From positions 1-5,244 of the forward strand of contig JBAQNP010000006.1 of assembly GCA_049303905.1 (NCBI GenBank): a DNA stretch of 5,244 bases, read 5' to 3'. The notes under the pieces were generated by a model. It ran no database searches. It saw only the letters and a program-made list of their open reading frames with translations, and was not told where the DNA came from. Positions 4,567-5,244 of this stretch are shown one piece after another. Source of the DNA: UBA2206 sp049303905. GTDB taxonomy: Bacteria > Patescibacteriota > Minisyncoccia > Moranbacterales > UBA2206. Every line of letters starts with the position of its first letter. Position 1 is the first letter of the stretch. The position numbers and the translations under genes were made by a program.

Positions 4567-4923
4567 ATGAAAATCAACAAAATCATCTCAACTATTCTTG
4601 TGCTTGAATTCGTTTACATGCTTTACAAAATAGTGCCCATCTTTTTAACAACATTTGATTCAACACAGCCAATCCCGTACATTATTACTTTTTCAATTGC
4701 TTTTTTATTGTTAATTAGTGCTGTTGGGATATTTTTTAATAAAAAATGGGCAGTCATTACGCTTTGGATTTTTATCTTACTTCCCTTTTTAGCAAGAACA
4801 TTTTTGCCTCTCATGGCTTTTATTGGCGGATATTATTTTGTAATTATAAATGTAATAGTTGCCACTTATCTTGCAATGACATTTTGGAAAAACAAAAATG
4901 AAAATTTGAAAAGTATTCAATAA
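4567..4923 (+). CDS. four-helix integral membrane protein (cassette 6)
   Basis: A 118-residue, very hydrophobic protein with four predicted membrane helices: about 5-28, 37-57, 62-81 and 84-106. Positive residues at the N-terminus (K2, K5), between helices 2 and 3 (K59, K60) and after helix 4 (K108, K110) put both ends and the middle loop inside by the positive-inside rule. The short outer loop holds FDSTQPIP (30-37), and GG sits at the start of helix 4 (87-88). No catalytic or transport motif is visible. The layout resembles many small uncharacterised integral-membrane proteins of four helices, and I assign no family. It is the sole gene of its cassette, begins 73 bp after the crossover box without a Shine-Dalgarno, and ends 51 bp before attC g. 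Confidence 0.8.
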   Translation: MKINKIISTILVLEFVYMLYKIVPIFLTTFDSTQPIPYIITFSIAFLLLISAVGIFFNKKWAVITLWIFILLPFLARTFLPLMAFIGGYYFVIINVIVATYLAMTFWKNKNENLKSIQ

Positions 4924-4974
4924 ATCTGTCTCCGATTAAATTAATGACGGGGTAGAATAATTAATTATTACATC

Positions 4975-5128
4975 GCCTAACACGGCATATCTGGCTCGAA
5001 AAATTGACACTTTTATATCTCAAGGAAAAGTCAATTTCCCTCGACCCAAATTTTTGTTTTTCTTTTGCTTTTAGATTATAATTAAGGAATAAAAAACAAA
5101 AACTTCAGATGATGCCGAAACGTTGTGT
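4975..5128 (+). other. attC g (154 bp)
   Basis: R'' gcctaac (4975-4981) pairs exactly with gttaggc opening cassette 6. L'' cggcatatctgg (4983-4994) pairs with L' cagatgatgccg (5106-5117), again with an extra G in L'. CCCAAAT is at 5045-5051 and TATAAT at 5077-5082. R' is gttgtgt (5122-5128) after spacer aaac. Apart from the outer boxes it is nearly a copy of attC f, including the apical stem, which points to recent divergence of the two cassettes' ends. Confidence 0.9.
5054..5082 (+). promoter_or_regulatory. promoter in attC g
   Basis: TTGTTT (5054-5059), 17-bp spacer, TATAAT (5077-5082), at the same place as in attC f. The next cassette is only 46 bp and empty, so the transcript would run into attC a. 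Confidence 0.5.
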
Positions 5129-5168
5129 CGAAATGTCGCGCGCTACGCTTACTCCATTTCGCCACAAT
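5123..5168 (+). other. minimal empty cassette 7 (46 bp)
   Basis: From the crossover box of attC g (gttgtgtcgaaatg, 5122-5135) to catttcgccacaat (5155-5168), which is complementary at 12 of 14 positions. The ends behave like those of a cassette, but only about 19 GC-rich bases lie between them, including gctacgct, which recurs at 90-97 in attC a. No gene fits. It may be a deletion relic or the edge of the array. Confidence 0.5.
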
Positions 5169-5192
5169 GTGCAGCTATGCGATTTTGGGCTA
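5162..5192 (+). other. attC a, left half
   Basis: R''-like ccacaat (5162-5168) runs straight into gtgcagctatgcgat (5169-5183), the exact complement of 108-122, followed by attttgggc (5182-5190), which complements gcccaaat (73-80). The core here is AAT, matching the ATT core at 123-125, so the change is present on both sides. Confidence 0.6.
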
Positions 5193-5244
5193 TATGAAAT
5201 AAAGTTAGTTTTTGATATAATAAACGCGCGCAACACATCGCACA
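5193..5244. repeat. 52-bp direct terminal repeat, right copy
   Basis: Identical to bases 1-52 and includes a second copy of the extended -10 (5213-5221). The window stops inside acatcgcaca, which the left copy continues as acatcgcacaac. Confidence 0.9.

Noticed and set aside
1..5244. CRISPR array
   Set aside because: The repeats are 150-200 bp apart-type sites with paired halves and genes between them; no short uniform repeats with 30-40 bp spacers.

Overview
The window reads as a stretch of an integron-type gene-cassette array. Small, mostly single-gene cassettes all point rightward and are separated by seven long attC-like recombination sites (about 150-200 bp each, with one expanded to 823 bp). 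The strongest evidence is two levels of pairing. Inside each site the inner boxes L'' and L' are complementary (for example cggcatatctg with cagatgatgccg). Across each cassette the box that opens it (R', GTTRRRY-like) is complementary to the box that closes it (R'', RYYYAAC-like): gttagac/gtctaac, gttatctg/cagataac, gttatcgg/ccgataac, gttaggcg/cgcctaac. Integron recombination leaves exactly this signature. No integrase, attI or dedicated Pc promoter is visible, so this is either the interior of an array or an integrase-less array.

The host is a low-GC bacterium: promoters are of sigma-70 type (TTGACA/TATAAT), the standard code fits, and most cassette genes start without a Shine-Dalgarno sequence behind an AATTTATG-like leader. 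The style of the proteins would suit Patescibacteria/CPR or another uncultivated lineage, but that is a guess. The first and last 52 bases are identical. Closing them gives a 5192-bp circle with a normal-length attC across the junction, so the molecule may be circular, or both ends may lie in a repeated attC.

Layout, left to right. 1-129: attC a (second half). 161-589: membrane-anchored exported protein with four cysteines. 611-808: attC b. About 803-906: cassette with no ORF. 906-1728: attC c, whose hairpin tip carries a complete minus-strand transcription unit (promoter, operator-like palindromes, strong RBS, 88-aa gene, hairpin-rich 3' RNA, terminator). 1762-2103: second small membrane-anchored protein. 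2128-2313: attC d. 2368-2808: ADP-ribosyltransferase-like protein. 2859-3043: attC e. 3087-3668 and 3718-4224: two-gene cassette with a second ADP-ribosyltransferase-like protein and an acidic partner. 4349-4500: attC f. 4567-4923: four-helix membrane protein. 4975-5128: attC g. 5123-5168: minimal 46-bp cassette followed by the first half of attC a.

Two features go beyond an ordinary array. Six of the seven sites contain an exact TATAAT hexamer in the right arm, 43-99 bp before the crossover box, so each cassette probably brings a promoter to whatever gene is inserted behind it. And attC c holds an autonomous gene plus structured RNA in its loop, a nested arrangement I do not recognise from any described element.
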